The notes under the pieces were generated by a model. It did no database searches, was not told the origin of the DNA, and worked only from the letters and a program-made list of their open reading frames with translations. Shown here one piece after another: positions 23,504-36,400 of a stretch of 64,000 nt of DNA; position 1 is the stretch's first letter, and every line of letters begins with the position of its first letter. Origin of the DNA: Silene latifolia (Eukaryota; Streptophyta; Magnoliopsida; Caryophyllales; Caryophyllaceae); contig NC_133538.1 of the NCBI RefSeq assembly GCF_048544455.1, forward strand, positions 20,818,469 through 20,882,468. Direction: 5' to 3'. The position numbers and the translations under genes were made by a program.

Positions 23504-25535
23504 AATATCCCCAAACCGAACCTTTGCTCGTCCCGAGTAAAGAGGTGACAAAGACTAGGACCAATACTAACTTATACTAATAATATAGCCGATATGAGAC
23601 AATTAGCGGGTCTCACTCCGCCCCTTCAACTCACAACAACACAACCATGAGGTAGGATGCCTTCTTGCAAGGCAAGGTGGGTCTTGCCAAAATGGCGACA
23701 CATCCAAACATTAAGCACACAAAATCACATAATGGATGCATCTACAAAAAGAATAGCCACTTTCCTCATCTAAGTGGCGGAAATTATCTACAAGGGAAGC
23801 AATTCAAGGGTACACACTTCTTCATAGATACCATTTCTTCAAACTACTAAGCCTAGAAGGATACCAATAAATCACCTCCAAGTTGTGTCAAGCTAGGGTA
23901 CTTTTGTCCTCAATCGTTAAATGCTTTTGTCAAGAGTAGACTCCCTATGGTATTAGAAACACTGGAGGATCGCGGAATTCCCCCTCTTGCCTAGACAAGA
24001 AGAAGGGTCGTCCCCTCTCTACCATGCACAAAAATGGATAAGATGGATAAAGGGATCAATAAAATTTGAGTTTCATTTGGGAGTTTGCTTTGGTTTTTGT
24101 TTTCCCCCCAATTTCTTGTGGCATATAACATTTGAGAACACTTTCTTTTTGCCATTTCTTTTGATTTTTGGCTTTTCAACACTTGACAATTTTTCAACTT
24201 TTTGCATTTTCTTTTGAACATTTTCAAAGTCACCCCAAATAGTAACGAGGGTGCCTTGTATTTGAAGTTTAGGAGTTCTATTTTTGCTCCTCTTTTCATT
24301 TGATGCATTTTTGCAAACTTTCTTTCACTTTTCATTTCATTGAACTCAAATTGATTTCTTTTTGTGCCCATTCCCTTTTGTTGACAAAAATATGGTAGAA
24401 CATGGATGAATGATGGTTGCATGGTTTCAAGGGTCACCTTGGAATAAACGGTAGCCAAGGAGTTATCACACCACAAGGTACTCTTGACTAGGCCTTAATC
24501 CATGGGTCAAAGGATACTAGCATGACACATCCTAGGGTGTTTTACAAGTATTCTAACAAGCAAAGTCTTAAGAAGAAAAAGCATCTACTAGGGCCTATAT
24601 ACACTTGTCAAGCTTCCCAAGTAGACGGTTTCGCAAAATTTTTTTTCTAACCATGCAAACTACATGCCATGATGCAACTAATATAAACATCCTAATGCAA
24701 GTGATTCTACCAACTAATATGACATATAAACTAAATGCAAGTCCTAAATTCACATTGTTATACCGCATCAATCAAAATAAAGCCACATAGTCATTAACAC
24801 AAAGAGGGAAAAGGGGATTGGAAAGATCATACCATGCGGTCTTCAATATCCTCATGTCTCGGATGTGGCGTAGTCAATCAATGTGAACAAGGATAGAACA
24901 AACACAATATATACAAGACAATTTATACAAGACTACACTAAAAAGGAAATAAACATGTTTTTGGGTTTTCAATTTTCAAATTTTTCAATTTTTTTTTTTG
25001 GATTTTTGAATAAGAGTTAAATGTTAGAATTACCATCCCCACACTAATATGGGCATTGTCCTCAATGGCCAAAATGATGGAAATTATGCAAAGATGATGC
25101 ATGATTTCTATACTAAATGCAATCTACACTAAGCTACACTACATGATGCATGGTTTTTGTTATGACGGAGAGGATAATTTAGATTACCTCCCGTTGCGTA
25201 TGCATTAACTTCCCCAAACCGAGTGAGACACTATTGCTAATGTCCAAGGATGGGTATAGTTCATGCACACACTATGCTATGCATGAAACTAGTTTGTCAT
25301 TTTGGATTTTTAAAACGGGAACAATAGAATGAGAACACCTCAATGGTACCGAGGTGTGAGTCCTCTAGTGGGGCTAGGACTACTTCCAACAATGATCAAA
25401 ATGAAATAAAATACAAAGGTACAAGACACAAACTTCTTTTCATGAAAAATAAAAATAAAGAGGAGAGATGAGAAAACTTCACTTGAACTTAGGTGGGTGC
25501 TCTTGCTTTGCTCCACCTAGTGATGAAGTGGTCTC
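23504..25535 (-). other. Athila 3' noncoding region
   Basis: These 2 kb lie between the env-like stop and the 3' LTR. The open frame at 24476-23991 (minus, 161 codons, Lys-rich) matches nothing I know and is probably chance. A short purine-rich stretch with GGTTTGGGGATA (minus strand) directly before the LTR at 23504-23520 is the likely polypurine tract. Confidence 0.5.
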
Positions 25536-27071
25536 CTAGACATCGGCATCATCTCCCTCTATATCGCTATCCCAAATATCCTTTGAAGCATCACTTAAAC
25601 TTGGATCCATGAATTCGTCTTCCTCACTCTCAAGCTTCACCGTGTCACCTCCACAAGAATTGCCACTCTCCTCCCCTTGTCTACCGTTCGCCCCTTCATT
25701 AGCCTTCTCCGAGTTGGGAAAGAGCAATTCCATTTGAGCCCATGAGGGGAAAGCTCCTTCCTCACTAATCCGTCCTTTTTGAGCCATCTCATGGTATTGG
25801 GGGTAAAGAGCATAGTAAGTGTCCACGGAGGCCTCATATTGACGGTAGTGTAAATCTTGCAAAATTCCCGTGACAAAGTCGTCATGGGGGAGGATGAAGG
25901 GATTTGGATGGTTATATGGTTGGTAGGGAAACGGGTAGGGAGGCACTTTTATCTTCTCATTTTGGGTTTGTTGTTCTTGTTGTTGTGGTGGTGGATTTTG
26001 TGGTGGTGGAGTTCGCCTTGTTTGACTTGGGATGAGGTAGGAGGGCATTGGGGACAAGCTTCCTCTTCTTGGGGAGATCCGTGGTAGATCGGTTATTGGG
26101 AGATAGATCGGATCGCTCCCTTTTGTCAACCACTTTATCCTCTTATCGACCCCCTCAAGGGTTATCCAATGGTGTTGGACGACAAGGAGATCTTCATTAA
26201 TTCTCGTGCTCCCCGTAAGTGGAGTGTACTCATTGTTCTCATTGAACCTTGGGTTGAAGTGCTTTGCAAGTCTAGTTATGAGTCCACCATTCACTATGTG
26301 CTTCATTCCATCATCATCCCCATTTCTAAACCTTGCCCATTTTTCTAACAAAACTAAAGGTGCATTGAAGTGATACCCATCTCTCCCTTGAATGTTGAGG
26401 TATGATTCCATAAACACAAGGTCCAATTGGTTGACGATGGCCGGATCTCGGCGGGCGAAGAGAGTACCCGAAAGAAATCGATATGTAAGCCTCAAGATCG
26501 GGTTTTGGATGTGAAAAGCAAGACATTCCTTGGTAAAAATGAAATCCCGGCCCGTCATGGCCCTCCACAATGGTGCAACATTATACTTTTTGGGCTTTGA
26601 TGTTCGGGTAGGCGAAACATCAAGTCCGAACACATTGGCGAACTCTACAAGGGTCATCATCCTAGAAACATTTTCCAACCTAAACTCTATGCATATCACT
26701 TTGTTCACGGTTGTAATCTTCAAAAAGCTTAAGAATTCTAGCACAAGGGACCGATAAGTTGGTTCATGCATGCGAAAGAGAGTTGAAAGACCAAAAACCT
26801 CAAAGAGGGCTTCCACTTGGTGAAAAATCCCAAGCTTTCTTAAGGTAGCATGACAAAGAAATTTAGTGGGAAGAATATTCTTACTTAAGAGTCGGTGGAA
26901 GACTAATCGCTGCACATCATCGAGGAATTCCACATTCGAGAAATCATCGAGCCTTGTGAGATCTACAAGCTCTACATGTTCCCTTCTAATGGTGTTGAGA
27001 TGTGAGGTAGAGGAACTTCCCATCATCCTTGGTCTTCTTGCACTTCTAAAGGAGGATCTCCTTGGTGCCAT
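25536..27071 (-). CDS. Athila ORF1-type env-like protein, intact
   Basis: This open frame of 511 aa has no stop. It resembles the Arabidopsis retrotransposon ORF-1 (ATHILA) family that Athila elements carry downstream of pol. The N-terminus is basic and serine-rich (MAPRRSSFRSARRPRMMG). A folded domain covers roughly residues 45-300 (LFRMHEPTYRSLVLEFL, FANVFGLDVSP, RFLSGTLFARRDP). It is followed by a Pro/Gln-rich linker (about 340-395) and an acidic C-terminus (ESEEDEFMDPSLSDASKD). There is no obvious signal peptide or membrane anchor, so an envelope role is doubtful. A TATAAAA box and a CT-rich leader stand 160 bp upstream, so it may be transcribed separately. Confidence 0.8.
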   Translation of the reverse strand: MAPRRSSFRSARRPRMMGSSSTSHLNTIRREHVELVDLTRLDDFSNVEFLDDVQRLVFHRLLSKNILPTKFLCHATLRKLGIFHQVEALFEVFGLSTLFRMHEPTYRSLVLEFLSFLKITTVNKVICIEFRLENVSRMMTLVEFANVFGLDVSPTRTSKPKKYNVAPLWRAMTGRDFIFTKECLAFHIQNPILRLTYRFLSGTLFARRDPAIVNQLDLVFMESYLNIQGRDGYHFNAPLVLLEKWARFRNGDDDGMKHIVNGGLITRLAKHFNPRFNENNEYTPLTGSTRINEDLLVVQHHWITLEGVDKRIKWLTKGSDPIYLPITDLPRISPRRGSLSPMPSYLIPSQTRRTPPPQNPPPQQQEQQTQNEKIKVPPYPFPYQPYNHPNPFILPHDDFVTGILQDLHYRQYEASVDTYYALYPQYHEMAQKGRISEEGAFPSWAQMELLFPNSEKANEGANGRQGEESGNSCGGDTVKLESEEDEFMDPSLSDASKDIWDSDIEGDDADV

Positions 27072-27740
27072 TCTTGCTTCTTTTGTTGGGTTCTTTTGAT
27101 TTGAAGATTGCTAAGGATGTTCCTTGTTGATTGAGTGTTGGAAACCCTAGAAAATTGGGGATTTTTGTTTTTGAGGGTAAAGAGAGTGATTTGGATATGT
27201 ATAGGAGTCATAAGGAGGTGGGTTTTATAGGGTAAGTGGAAGGAATAGTGATATGTCATTGTATGTGTGGTGGGGGGTATTTTAATTAGGAAGAAGTCGG
27301 GTCAAGACACCGTGAGAAGACGAGCGGATTCGAGGTGAAGACGCTCGGATTCTTGCTCCACGGGACGGGCGGATTCTTGACAATCCGCTCGGATTCTGCC
27401 ACAGAGAAAATTCCCAGAATTTTGACGCCACAAGACGGGCGTCCCGAGCATAAGACGCTCGGATTCTTTTAAGGTGGGACGGGCGTCTTCTTAAGAAGAC
27501 GGGCGGATTCCAGTACAGAGATTTTTCTTGAAATGCACAGGTAGAAAGACGGGCGTCTTTCTTCAAATCCGGCCGGATTCTTCCAGACGGGCGGATTCCT
27601 CACAGGACGCTCGGATTCGACCTCAGTCCCAGAAATCTTCAATTTCCCAGCGCAGCTGGACGGACGGTTTTTCCTCTAAACTTCCGGATTCCAGCAAGAC
27701 GGCCGGATTCCAGGGAATCCGCACGGATTCAGGCTGCGAG
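27072..27740 (-). promoter_or_regulatory. Internal promoter-like region with motif array before env-like ORF
   Basis: Read on the minus strand, about 16 units of the type GACGGGCGGATTC, GACGCTCGGATTC, GACGGGCGTC and AATCCGCTCGGATT (27735-27300) are followed by TATAAAA (plus-strand 27233-27239). A pyrimidine-rich leader and the env-like ATG at 27071 come next. The array uses the same motif family as the U3 of this element's LTRs, and the order array, TATA, leader repeats the LTR layout. Promoter function is inference; motifs and spacing are seen. Confidence 0.6.
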
Positions 27741-27961
27741 TTTTGACTTCTTCTCCTTTCTTAGATGTGTCCCCACACTTGGGCATTTGTTCCTTCCTTC
27801 ATTCAAAAATCATTAGTAACCCTCCCTTACTTACGCTCATGAAAAGAGTTCATGCTATTATTAAAACAAATGCAATAAATAAATACAAGTTAGGGGGGTT
27901 AGTATATTTACAAGTGGTGGTTTAGGGAGGACTCCACCAAACTCTCCCTTAGATGGTCCTT

Positions 27962-30900
27962 TCAAAGGGGAGGAGGCCCGAGGTAGGTAGCCTCGACCTC
28001 TCCAACAAACGCTCCTTCATAGTATGGCTTCAATCTTTGACCATTTACCGTAAATTTGCTTCCATCTTCCGCCTTGAGTTCGAAATCTCCATATTTTCCA
28101 ACTTCGGTTATCACATAGGGACCCATCCATCTAGAGTTCAACTTTCCCGGAAAGAGTCGGTAGCGGGAATTGAATAGAAGGACTTTGTCTCCCTTGTGCA
28201 AGGCCTTTTGTCTAATTCTTTTGTCATGAAGCAATTTTGTTCTTTCTTTGTAAATCTTTGCATTCTCATAGGATTGTAGTCGGAATTCTTCCAACTCTTG
28301 GATTTGAATCATCCTCCTTTGACCGCTCAATTTGAGATCAAGATTAAGTGCTTGGATTGCCCAATAAGCTTTGTACTCCAATTCGATTGGCAAATGACAT
28401 GCTTTTCCATATACAAGCTTGTAGGGGGAGGCTCCTATGGGAGTCTTATAGGCCGTCCTATAAGCCCAAAGAGCATCATCAAGCTTTGTGCTCCAATCTT
28501 TCCGAGTCTTGTTCACAACTTTTTCAAGGATTTGCTTGATCTCTCTATTTGAAATTTCCACTTGACCGCTTGTTTGAGGATGATATCCCAAGCCGGTTCG
28601 ATGTTGAACACCATATTTGGTCAAAAGGGATGCAAGCTTCTTCTCATGAAAATGTGTTCCTCAATCACTAATGATTGCTCTAGGAACTCCAAATCTTGGG
28701 AAAATTATCTTCTTGAAAAGCTTGGTGACCGTTTTTGCATCATCATTTGGGGTGGCAATTGCCTCCACCCACTTTGAGACATAATCGACGGCCACAAGGA
28801 TGTACTTATTCCCATTGGATGTCACAAAGGGCCCTTGGTAGTCAATTCCCCAAACATCGAAGATCTCTACCTCTAGAATGCCCCTTTGTGGCATTTCGTT
28901 CCTCCAAGATATATTCCCCATTCTTTGACAAGCATCGCAATGAATGATGAATTCTATTGTATCTTGAAACATTGTAGGCCAATAGAAGCCCGATTGGAGA
29001 ATTTTTGCAACGGTTCTCCTTGCTCCATGGTGCCCACCGTAGGGTGATGAATGACATCCTTTCAAGATTCCTTGGATTTCCCATTGAGGGATGCATCTCC
29101 GGTAGAGCCCATCACTACACTCCTTGTAGAGGTTTGGGTCATCCCAAAAGTACCTCTTTACTTCGAATAGGAATCTCTTCCTTTGGTTGTGGTTCAAGTT
29201 TGGAGGGAGCACTTTTCCAACAATATAATTGGCATAATCGGCAAACCATGGGGTGATGTGCCTTTCAAGTTGTGTTTGAATAGCCATCAAAATATCGTTG
29301 GGAAATGAGTCATTGATCGGTGTTTTTCCATTTTCATCATGAAACCGGATCCTTGACAAGTGATCCGCCACTACATTTTCGGCTCCTTTCTTGTCTCTTA
29401 TTTCCAAGTCAAATTCTTGAAGAAGCAAAATCCATCTCAACAATCTTGGTTTTGCCTCCTTCTTTATCAAGAGATGTCGAAGAGCACGGTGATCCGAAAA
29501 TACAATAACCTTGGATCCAAGCAAGTAGGAACGGAATTTATCCAAAGCATATACAATGGCAAGAAGCTCCTTTTCGGTTGTATCATAATTCACTTGGGAG
29601 GGGTCGAGGGTCTTGCTTATGTAATAGATGGCATGAAGAGCTCTCCCTACCCGTTGGCCAAGAACCGCTCCAACGGCGTAGTTGCTAGCGTCACACATAA
29701 TCTCGAAAGGTAACTCCCAATTCGGGGGTTGAATGATTGGTGCCGAGATTAATGCTTCTTTGATTCTATTAAAAGCTTCAACACACTCGTCAGTAAATTG
29801 GAATTGGTCATCTTTAAGCAAAAGTTGAGTGAGGGGTTTTGCTATTTTCGAAAAATCTTTTATGAAACGACGATAAAAACCCGCGTGACCGCGAAAACTT
29901 CTCACCCCTCTAACATTCACGGGAGGTGGGAGTTTCTCTATCACCTCAACTTTAGCTTTATCGACCTCGATGCCCTTTTCCGAAATCAAATGACCCAAGA
30001 CAATTCCTTCATTGACCATGAAGTGACACTTTTCCCAATTTAAAACAAGGCTAACATCTTCACCTTTTTGCAATACAAGAGAAAGATTATGCAAGCATGA
30101 GTCAAAGTCCTTTCCATAAACACTAAAATCATCCATAAAAACTTCCATTATGGTTTCTAAGTAATCGGAGAAGACACTCATCATGCATCTTTGGAAAGTG
30201 GCGTGGGCATTACATAATCCAAAAGGCATCCTCCTATATGCAAAAGTGCCATAAGGGCATGTGAAGGTGGTCTTATGTTGGTCATCCGGGTGTATAGGGA
30301 TTTGGAAGAATCCCGAATACCCGTCAAGGTAACAAAAGAATTTGTTGGAGGCTAACCTCTCAAGCATTTGGTCAATGAATGGTAAGGGGAAGTGATCTTT
30401 TCTTGTTGCGGAGTTTAATTTCCGGTAGTCAATGCACATACGCCAACCGGTGATCATTCTTGTGGGTATTAATTCATTCTTCTCATTTGTCACTACCGTG
30501 GTACCTCCTTTCTTAGGTACCACTTGGACGGGGCTAACCCACAAAGAATCCGATATGGGATATATGATTCCCGCATCAAGTAATTTCATGACCTCTCCTT
30601 TGACAACTTCTTGCATGTGGGGGTTCAATCTTCTTTGAGGTTGAATGGTAGGTCTATGGTCTTCCTCTAGATGAATTCTATGCATGCAAAAGTCGGGACT
30701 TATCCCCTTAAGGTCATCTAGACTATAACCTATAGCCTTCTCATGTTGTTTCAACACACCAAGCAACTTTCCCAATTGGTCATCATCAAGTCTATCATTA
30801 ACAATCACGGGTTTGGTCTTTGATTCATCAAGGTAAGCATATTTCAAATTTGAGGGAAGGGGTTTCAAAGTAGGAGTTTGTACCTTACTTTCTTCCTTTG

Positions 30901-31288
30901 GAGTTTCATTGAGAATTTGCTCCATCTCCATTAGGCATTCCATTCTCATAGCATACTCAACTTCACTTTCATCAACCTCATCATATTCAAATCCCATGAT
31001 GGGTTCCTCTTGCTCTTGAGTTTGTAAAATATCCTCTAGGATGGATTGCTCATCCTCTATGGGTTGACATGCTTCCACTAGAATATTATGCACCAATTCG
31101 GATTGTGCACGAGTAAGTTCCTTGTTAGCTAGAGCGGCCTCAAAGAGATCCACCTCCAACTCCCAATACATGCTCTTAGCCTCACTTGCTTCTAAGGCTT
31201 CTAATGCTTGCATGGGATCCTTGAAGTAAGGGATACTCAAGTGGTCCTCTACAAAACAGTCTATGAAATCCATCTCGCAAAATATCAA
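27962..31288 (-). pseudogene. pol: Athila pol: RT, RNase H, integrase, one in-frame stop
   Basis: The frame covers 1108 codons and has a single TGA at 28661-28663, inside the integrase core where ISD is followed by a stop and then GTHFHEKK. The first 250 residues are the acidic linker between protease and RT. RT then has [22 protein letters not shown] and the catalytic FMDDFSVYG. RNase H follows ([26 protein letters not shown]). The integrase zinc region has [14 protein letters not shown] and CDACQRMGN. The core has [10 protein letters not shown] and a [11 protein letters not shown] segment, and the frame ends at 27962 with no chromodomain. These features fit the Athila lineage. Without the stop the polyprotein would look complete, but gag and protease are missing upstream. 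Confidence 0.9.
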
Positions 31289-31417
31289 ACAACTCGAAAA
31301 ATGATTAGAACAAACCTTGAGGAGTTTTACTTCCTCAAGGCGAAGAAAGACACAACTAATAACAATAAAGAGAAATCTAAATCAAACAAACACCGTCCCC
31401 GGCAACGGCGCCATTTT
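31289..31417 (-). other. Athila short leader: tRNA-Asp PBS and a stem-loop
   Basis: Plus-strand 31397-31413 reads CCCCGGCAACGGCGCCA, the 3' end of plant tRNA-Asp, so on the element strand it is a perfect PBS (TGGCGCCGTTGCCGGGG), the type known for Athila. The leader is only 129 bp long and leads straight into pol, whereas gag is expected there. A perfect 9-bp stem with an 8-base loop lies at 31315-31340 (CCTTGAGGA paired with TCCTCAAGG) and could serve in packaging or dimerisation, which is inference. Confidence 0.8.
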
Positions 31418-33173
31418 TGATGCGATCCCGCTAAGTGTTCACAAATTAAGATGTGGTCGTTGGTCACGGTCGAATCAAAACACAATTTATAGCTCCACAA
31501 ACAACTCTACAATTAGTAAAGAGGCAAGAAAAGGTCGGATCCCAAGGGACGGGAGTTGAAATGAGATTTCTATTGTAACTAGTGGTGTCTAAGGGGTGTC
31601 ACAAATTGGGTTGATGTAGAAGGTTACTAAACTAAAATAGCAATGAAAATAAACAAGCAAGATGAATTAAAGGGGTGTAAACAATTGATTAAAGGCACTA
31701 GGGTGTCATGGGGTCATAGGGGAATCATGGGATATGATCATACAAACATGTTCTCAAATTATAAGCAAGCAATTATTGTTGTGATGGATTGAGTTGGGTT
31801 ATATCTTACAATCCTAGGAAAGTTTGGGTCCCGGAGCCGAATCGATTAGATTGTACAACACCTACAAGTCGACTTAATCTTCCCTACTCAACAACATGCA
31901 TGGGCTAATGAGACTCGAGTTGGGTTATGTCTTACAGGTCTCATTGAAAAGATAGAAGATGATAGTAAATGCAAGGATTCATAGGCTTAACATTTCATCA
32001 AATATAACATGTGCATGAGTTGAGATCAAAACAAGCAAGCAAATAAAACATGAAATCATATTAATTTAAGCATGAATCATTCCCCATGTTGGTTTCCCCT
32101 AATCACCCATTAACCCTAGCTAAGAGACTACTCGCTCATTATCATGTTGATCATGCTAGCAAGGTTGTCAATCATACCAACAATATGAAACATGATGAAT
32201 AAATGAAAGTAATTAACAATAATTAAAAAGGGATTAAGAGATTATACCTACTAATGATTCCAATAATAAAGCAAAGATAAAAGAAGTACTTGAATGCTTG
32301 ATTGAGAGGTTGTCAATCTCCAAACAATAACCCAAAATAATCTTCAATTACCCAAAATAAAGGATGAACAAAAGAGAGATTAAAGAACTAAAACTTGGAT
32401 TAAAACTTGATTAAAACTTGATTACAATATTAAAGAGAGATTTGATTGAGATTAACTATACTAATTATTGATAAGAAGAACATGCTCCTCTAATTAGACT
32501 AATGGGGTATTTATAGTGGAAATTAGGGAGGATGCATTAGGGTTAACTAAGGGCTAAACTAGTAATTACACTTTTTAAGTTGAGCAAGGAGGAGCGGGTA
32601 TTTTCTGAGAGAAGGGCTTCTTTCTTCGTAGCTTGGAGAAGACAATCCGTGCTGTGCTAGAATCCGGGCGGAATGGGGTCGGAACGGGCGGATTCTGGTG
32701 TTTGAATCCGAGCGGATTCATGGGAATCCAGGCGGATTGTGGAGGGGGAATCCGAGCGGATTGTGGCAAAGCCGCTCGGATTGTGCTGCTGCGGGACGGA
32801 CGGATTGGTGACAATCCGCTCGGATTGTCAGTCAGCAACAATTCTTCTTCTTTTCTTCCCTTTTCTTCATAAATTCCTTGGGGATTTCCTCGGGGACTCA
32901 AGGATCCTTTCTCAACATTGCTCTTCTACTATGATATGTACAAAGGCCTTCTAATCTTGTCTCTCCTTGATGCTTGGTCATTGAATTCGATCAATTTAGT
33001 CTCGTTTTGCCATGAAAATGCAAGATTCTTACTCCTTTCCTACCAAGGGATCAAAATCTCAAAGAATATGCGAAACAAAGAACTAAAGATAATAAATGAC
33101 CCAAATAAGCACTAAAAAGCATGGAAACAAGGCTAATTCGGGGGCTAAATATGCGCCAATTATGGTCACATCA
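31418..33173 (-). repeat. Athila 5' LTR
   Basis: The 1756-bp LTR has the same ends as its partner. On the element strand, TATAAATA (plus-strand 32508-32515) follows the U3 motif array at 32638-32830. The PBS lies just inside it. CCATG follows it at 33174-33178 as target duplication. Confidence 0.93.
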
Positions 33174-33425
33174 CCATGACAATCAAATTTATTTTGCTTG
33201 TTGGTTTAGATACTGCTTCCGTAAATTGAATAGGACAGACTATCGGTTTTTTGTTGTTCCTAAGCTTTACTGGGACCTTGTCGTCTCGTTTAGAACCAAT
33301 TATACTTTTGGATCTTGTATTACTATTCTTGCAATCCATCGCACTTGCAGCTGGTTATGGTTGCATTTAACTTTCTGCAATGTTTTTAAGCCATTTTTGC
33401 GTCATTTCGTCTCAAAGTATTTTCC

Positions 33426-36400
33426 ATGAATATTGCCTTTTGGAATGTTAGGGGTACCAAAAGAAAGAATTTTGCTGAAGAACTTAATTTCTTTAGCGCG
33501 TCAAATGGAATTAAAATCTTAGCTATATGTGACACTAAAACGTCTTCTAAGCCTGAACCTTATCTGATGACGGGTTTTGGGTTCAATAATTGTGATTTTA
33601 TTCCTAGTACTGGCTTATCAGGCGGTATTTGGTTATTTTGGAGAGAGTCTATCTCAATGACTTTTTCGATTAATGTCATATTTAAGTCGAATAGATTCAT
33701 GGCTTGTGAAGTGTGTGATTTAACCAAAAATGTGGTGTTTTGCCTTATTTTTGTTTATGCTCCTGCTCAAGCGGCTGAAAAAACGGACTTTTGGAATGAA
33801 TTTCAAAATTTTGTGCTTAGTCTTGATTTGCCTTTCCTATTATTAGGTGATCTTAACGAGATTAAGAGTCCTAGTGAAAAATAAGGGGGTGCCAAAGTTA
33901 CAAATGCGCGTTGTTTGAGATTAACTAAATTTTTAAGTAATACTAATTGTGTGGATCTACCTTTTTCTGATAATTTTTTTACTTGGAGAAAAAACAAAGT
34001 TGGTTCTGAAAATGTTTTTGAAATCCTGGATAGAGCCTTAGCATCTCCTAATTGAATTAGTATTTATCCAAACATGCAGTTTGTGCACCATGCGTTCACT
34101 AGCTCCGACCATTGTCCTATATCTGTGAAGTTTCATGACCAAATTCATATGAAAGCTCCTCCTTTTCGATTTGAGCTTATGTGGACTCTTCGAGATGATT
34201 TTAGTAAAATGGTAAAAAAGTGTTGGCAATATCAGTTTCAGGGATCTTATATGTTCTGTCTCTCCCAAAAATGCAAATTGCTAAAACAAAAGGCTAAGAA
34301 ATGGAACCAGTCTACTTTTGGAAATATTTTTAGACAACTTTCAAATGCTGAAAAAAAAATAGAAAATATTCAAAATCAACTAGGCACATCTCATATTACC
34401 AATTTAGAAGTCGCGCAAGTGAGATGGTTGAAAAAGCGTGATGCACTCCTTGACTATAAACGTGTTTACTGGCAACAAAAAGCTCGTATAAACAAAGCTA
34501 ATTTTGGAGATAATAATACCAAGTTTTTTCAAACTCATGCCACGATTAGACGTAGTAGAAATGGTATTAAACAGTTTATAAATAAGAATGGTGTTTGTAT
34601 TACTGATCAAAACCTTATTAAGCAAGAAATATCCGAGGAGTTTAAACTTAGGTTTGCTAAAAATCAGCTTTGTAATTTTGACAAGAATGAGGATTTTAAG
34701 TCTATTTGTGGTTTAATTACAGACGAAGATAACAGATTTCTTACAGGTAATATTAGTAGGGAAGAGGTTAAACAAACTGTGTTTAGTTTAGCCGTGATAA
34801 ATGTCCAGTCCCGATGGATTTCTGCAGAGTTTTTAAAAATACTGGGATATTGTAGGAAATTCTGTCACTAATGCAGTTTTAGCATTTTTCCATTCTGAGA
34901 AATTACTAAAAGAAATAAATCATACTTTCATAATATTGATTCCTAAAATTGAAAATCCTCAAACAGCAAACCATTTTCGCCCGATTAGTCTTTGTTCAAC
35001 AATTTATAAAATTATTGCAAAAATCTTGGCTAATCGTCTTCGAAATGTCTTGCATAAGATTATACACCCGTTTCAAGGTGCTTTTACACCTAATCGATTC
35101 ATTCAAGATAATATTCTTTTAGCACACGAGATTTTCAACTCGTTTAAACGTAAAAAGGGAAAAGGAGGTTGGATTGCAATCAAACTTGATATGGAGAAAG
35201 CATACGACAGACTAGAATGGAATTTTATCGAGGAAACTTTTAAACAAATGGGTTTTAATGGCATGTATAAACACTGTTTCTTACTCAGTGTTAGTAAATG
35301 GAACACCGGAAGACGTTTTTAGACCCACTCGAGGTATTCAACAAGGAGACCCACTTTCGCCATACATATTTATTATGTGCGCCGAGATTTTAGCAAGATC
35401 TCTACAAAATAATAGTGATGTTAGCTCTAGTGATATTGGTGTTAGAATTGGATCCAGGGTGGAGAAAATTCCGTTTCTCACTTTTGTTGATGACACTATC
35501 ATTTTCGCTAAAGCCTCTAACCAGAGTTGTAGAACTATTAAGTCTATTTTAGATAAATTTTGCACGATTTCCGGACAATTTGTTAATTTTGACAAATCCA
35601 CTTTTCAATGCACTAGAAATATTGAGCGTTCTCTTCGTGAATCATTTAGAGGCATTCTCCATATGAACGAGGAAGCTCATTTGGGTAAGTATTTAGGATG
35701 TCCTATAATTGATAGCAGAGTGACTAAAAATACTTTCGAGAACATTATTCAATCTTCTTGCACTCAATTATCGAAATGGAAAGCGAATTCTCTATCACAA
35801 GCAGGTATACTAGTTCTTGTCAATGCTAATTTAGCCGCGAAGGGAACTTTTCAGATGCAAAGCTTCCTCCTCCCTTCATCGATCCATAATAGATTAGATA
35901 AAATTAATAGAGACTTTCTTTGGAATAAGAATCCTTCCCAACGTTCTCCTAATTTGGTTGGTTGGCATAAAGTTTGTTTACCAAAGTCGGTTGGTGGTTT
36001 AGGAATTAAATCTTCTGAAGCAGCTAATAAAGCTCTTCAAATGAAACTTTTATGGAAAATTCTTATGGATAAGGAAAGTATTTGGGTCAAAGTGGTATCT
36101 AAAAAATACTTGAGAAATTGTTCACTCTTTGATCATAAGCCTAATTCAGCCTCTTCTTGGCAATGGCGTAAACTAATGAGTCTTCGGACTCTATTTAGGA
36201 AAGGACTGAGATGGCAGGTAGGTAATGGTAGCAACATTAAGTTTTGGTCTGATAATTGAGTTTTTTCACACCCACTTACAAGCAGTATGGTTGATGATGA
36301 TAGTAACCGCGATCTTAATCTTTTGGTTAAAGATTTCATAACCTCAGACAAGCAATGGGATGTTTGTAAATTATCCATTTAGTGAATAACGATATTGTTA

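Larger units (their letters stand above)
21768..33173 (-). mobile_element. Athila-type Ty3/gypsy element lacking gag and protease
   Basis: The 11.4-kb element has two LTRs of 1736 and 1756 bp and a 5-bp target duplication CCATG at 21763-21767 and 33174-33178. Read on the minus strand it has 5' LTR (33173-31418), tRNA-Asp PBS, pol (31288-27962), a motif array with internal promoter, an Athila ORF1-type env-like ORF (27071-25536), a 2-kb noncoding tail and 3' LTR (23503-21768). Gag and protease are absent. The LTRs differ by about 20 substitutions plus one 20-bp indel by eye, about 1.2%, so it is fairly young. It sits inside the LINE. Confidence 0.92.

Noticed and set aside
23991..24476. Minus-strand open frame of 161 codons, Lys-rich
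   Set aside because: It lies in the Athila 3' noncoding region, has low complexity and no recognisable domain.
25637..26087. Open frames overlapping the Athila env-like ORF
   Set aside because: Shadow frames of the intact 511-codon ORF; one is a Trp/Gly-rich reading of the Pro/Gln linker on the other strand.
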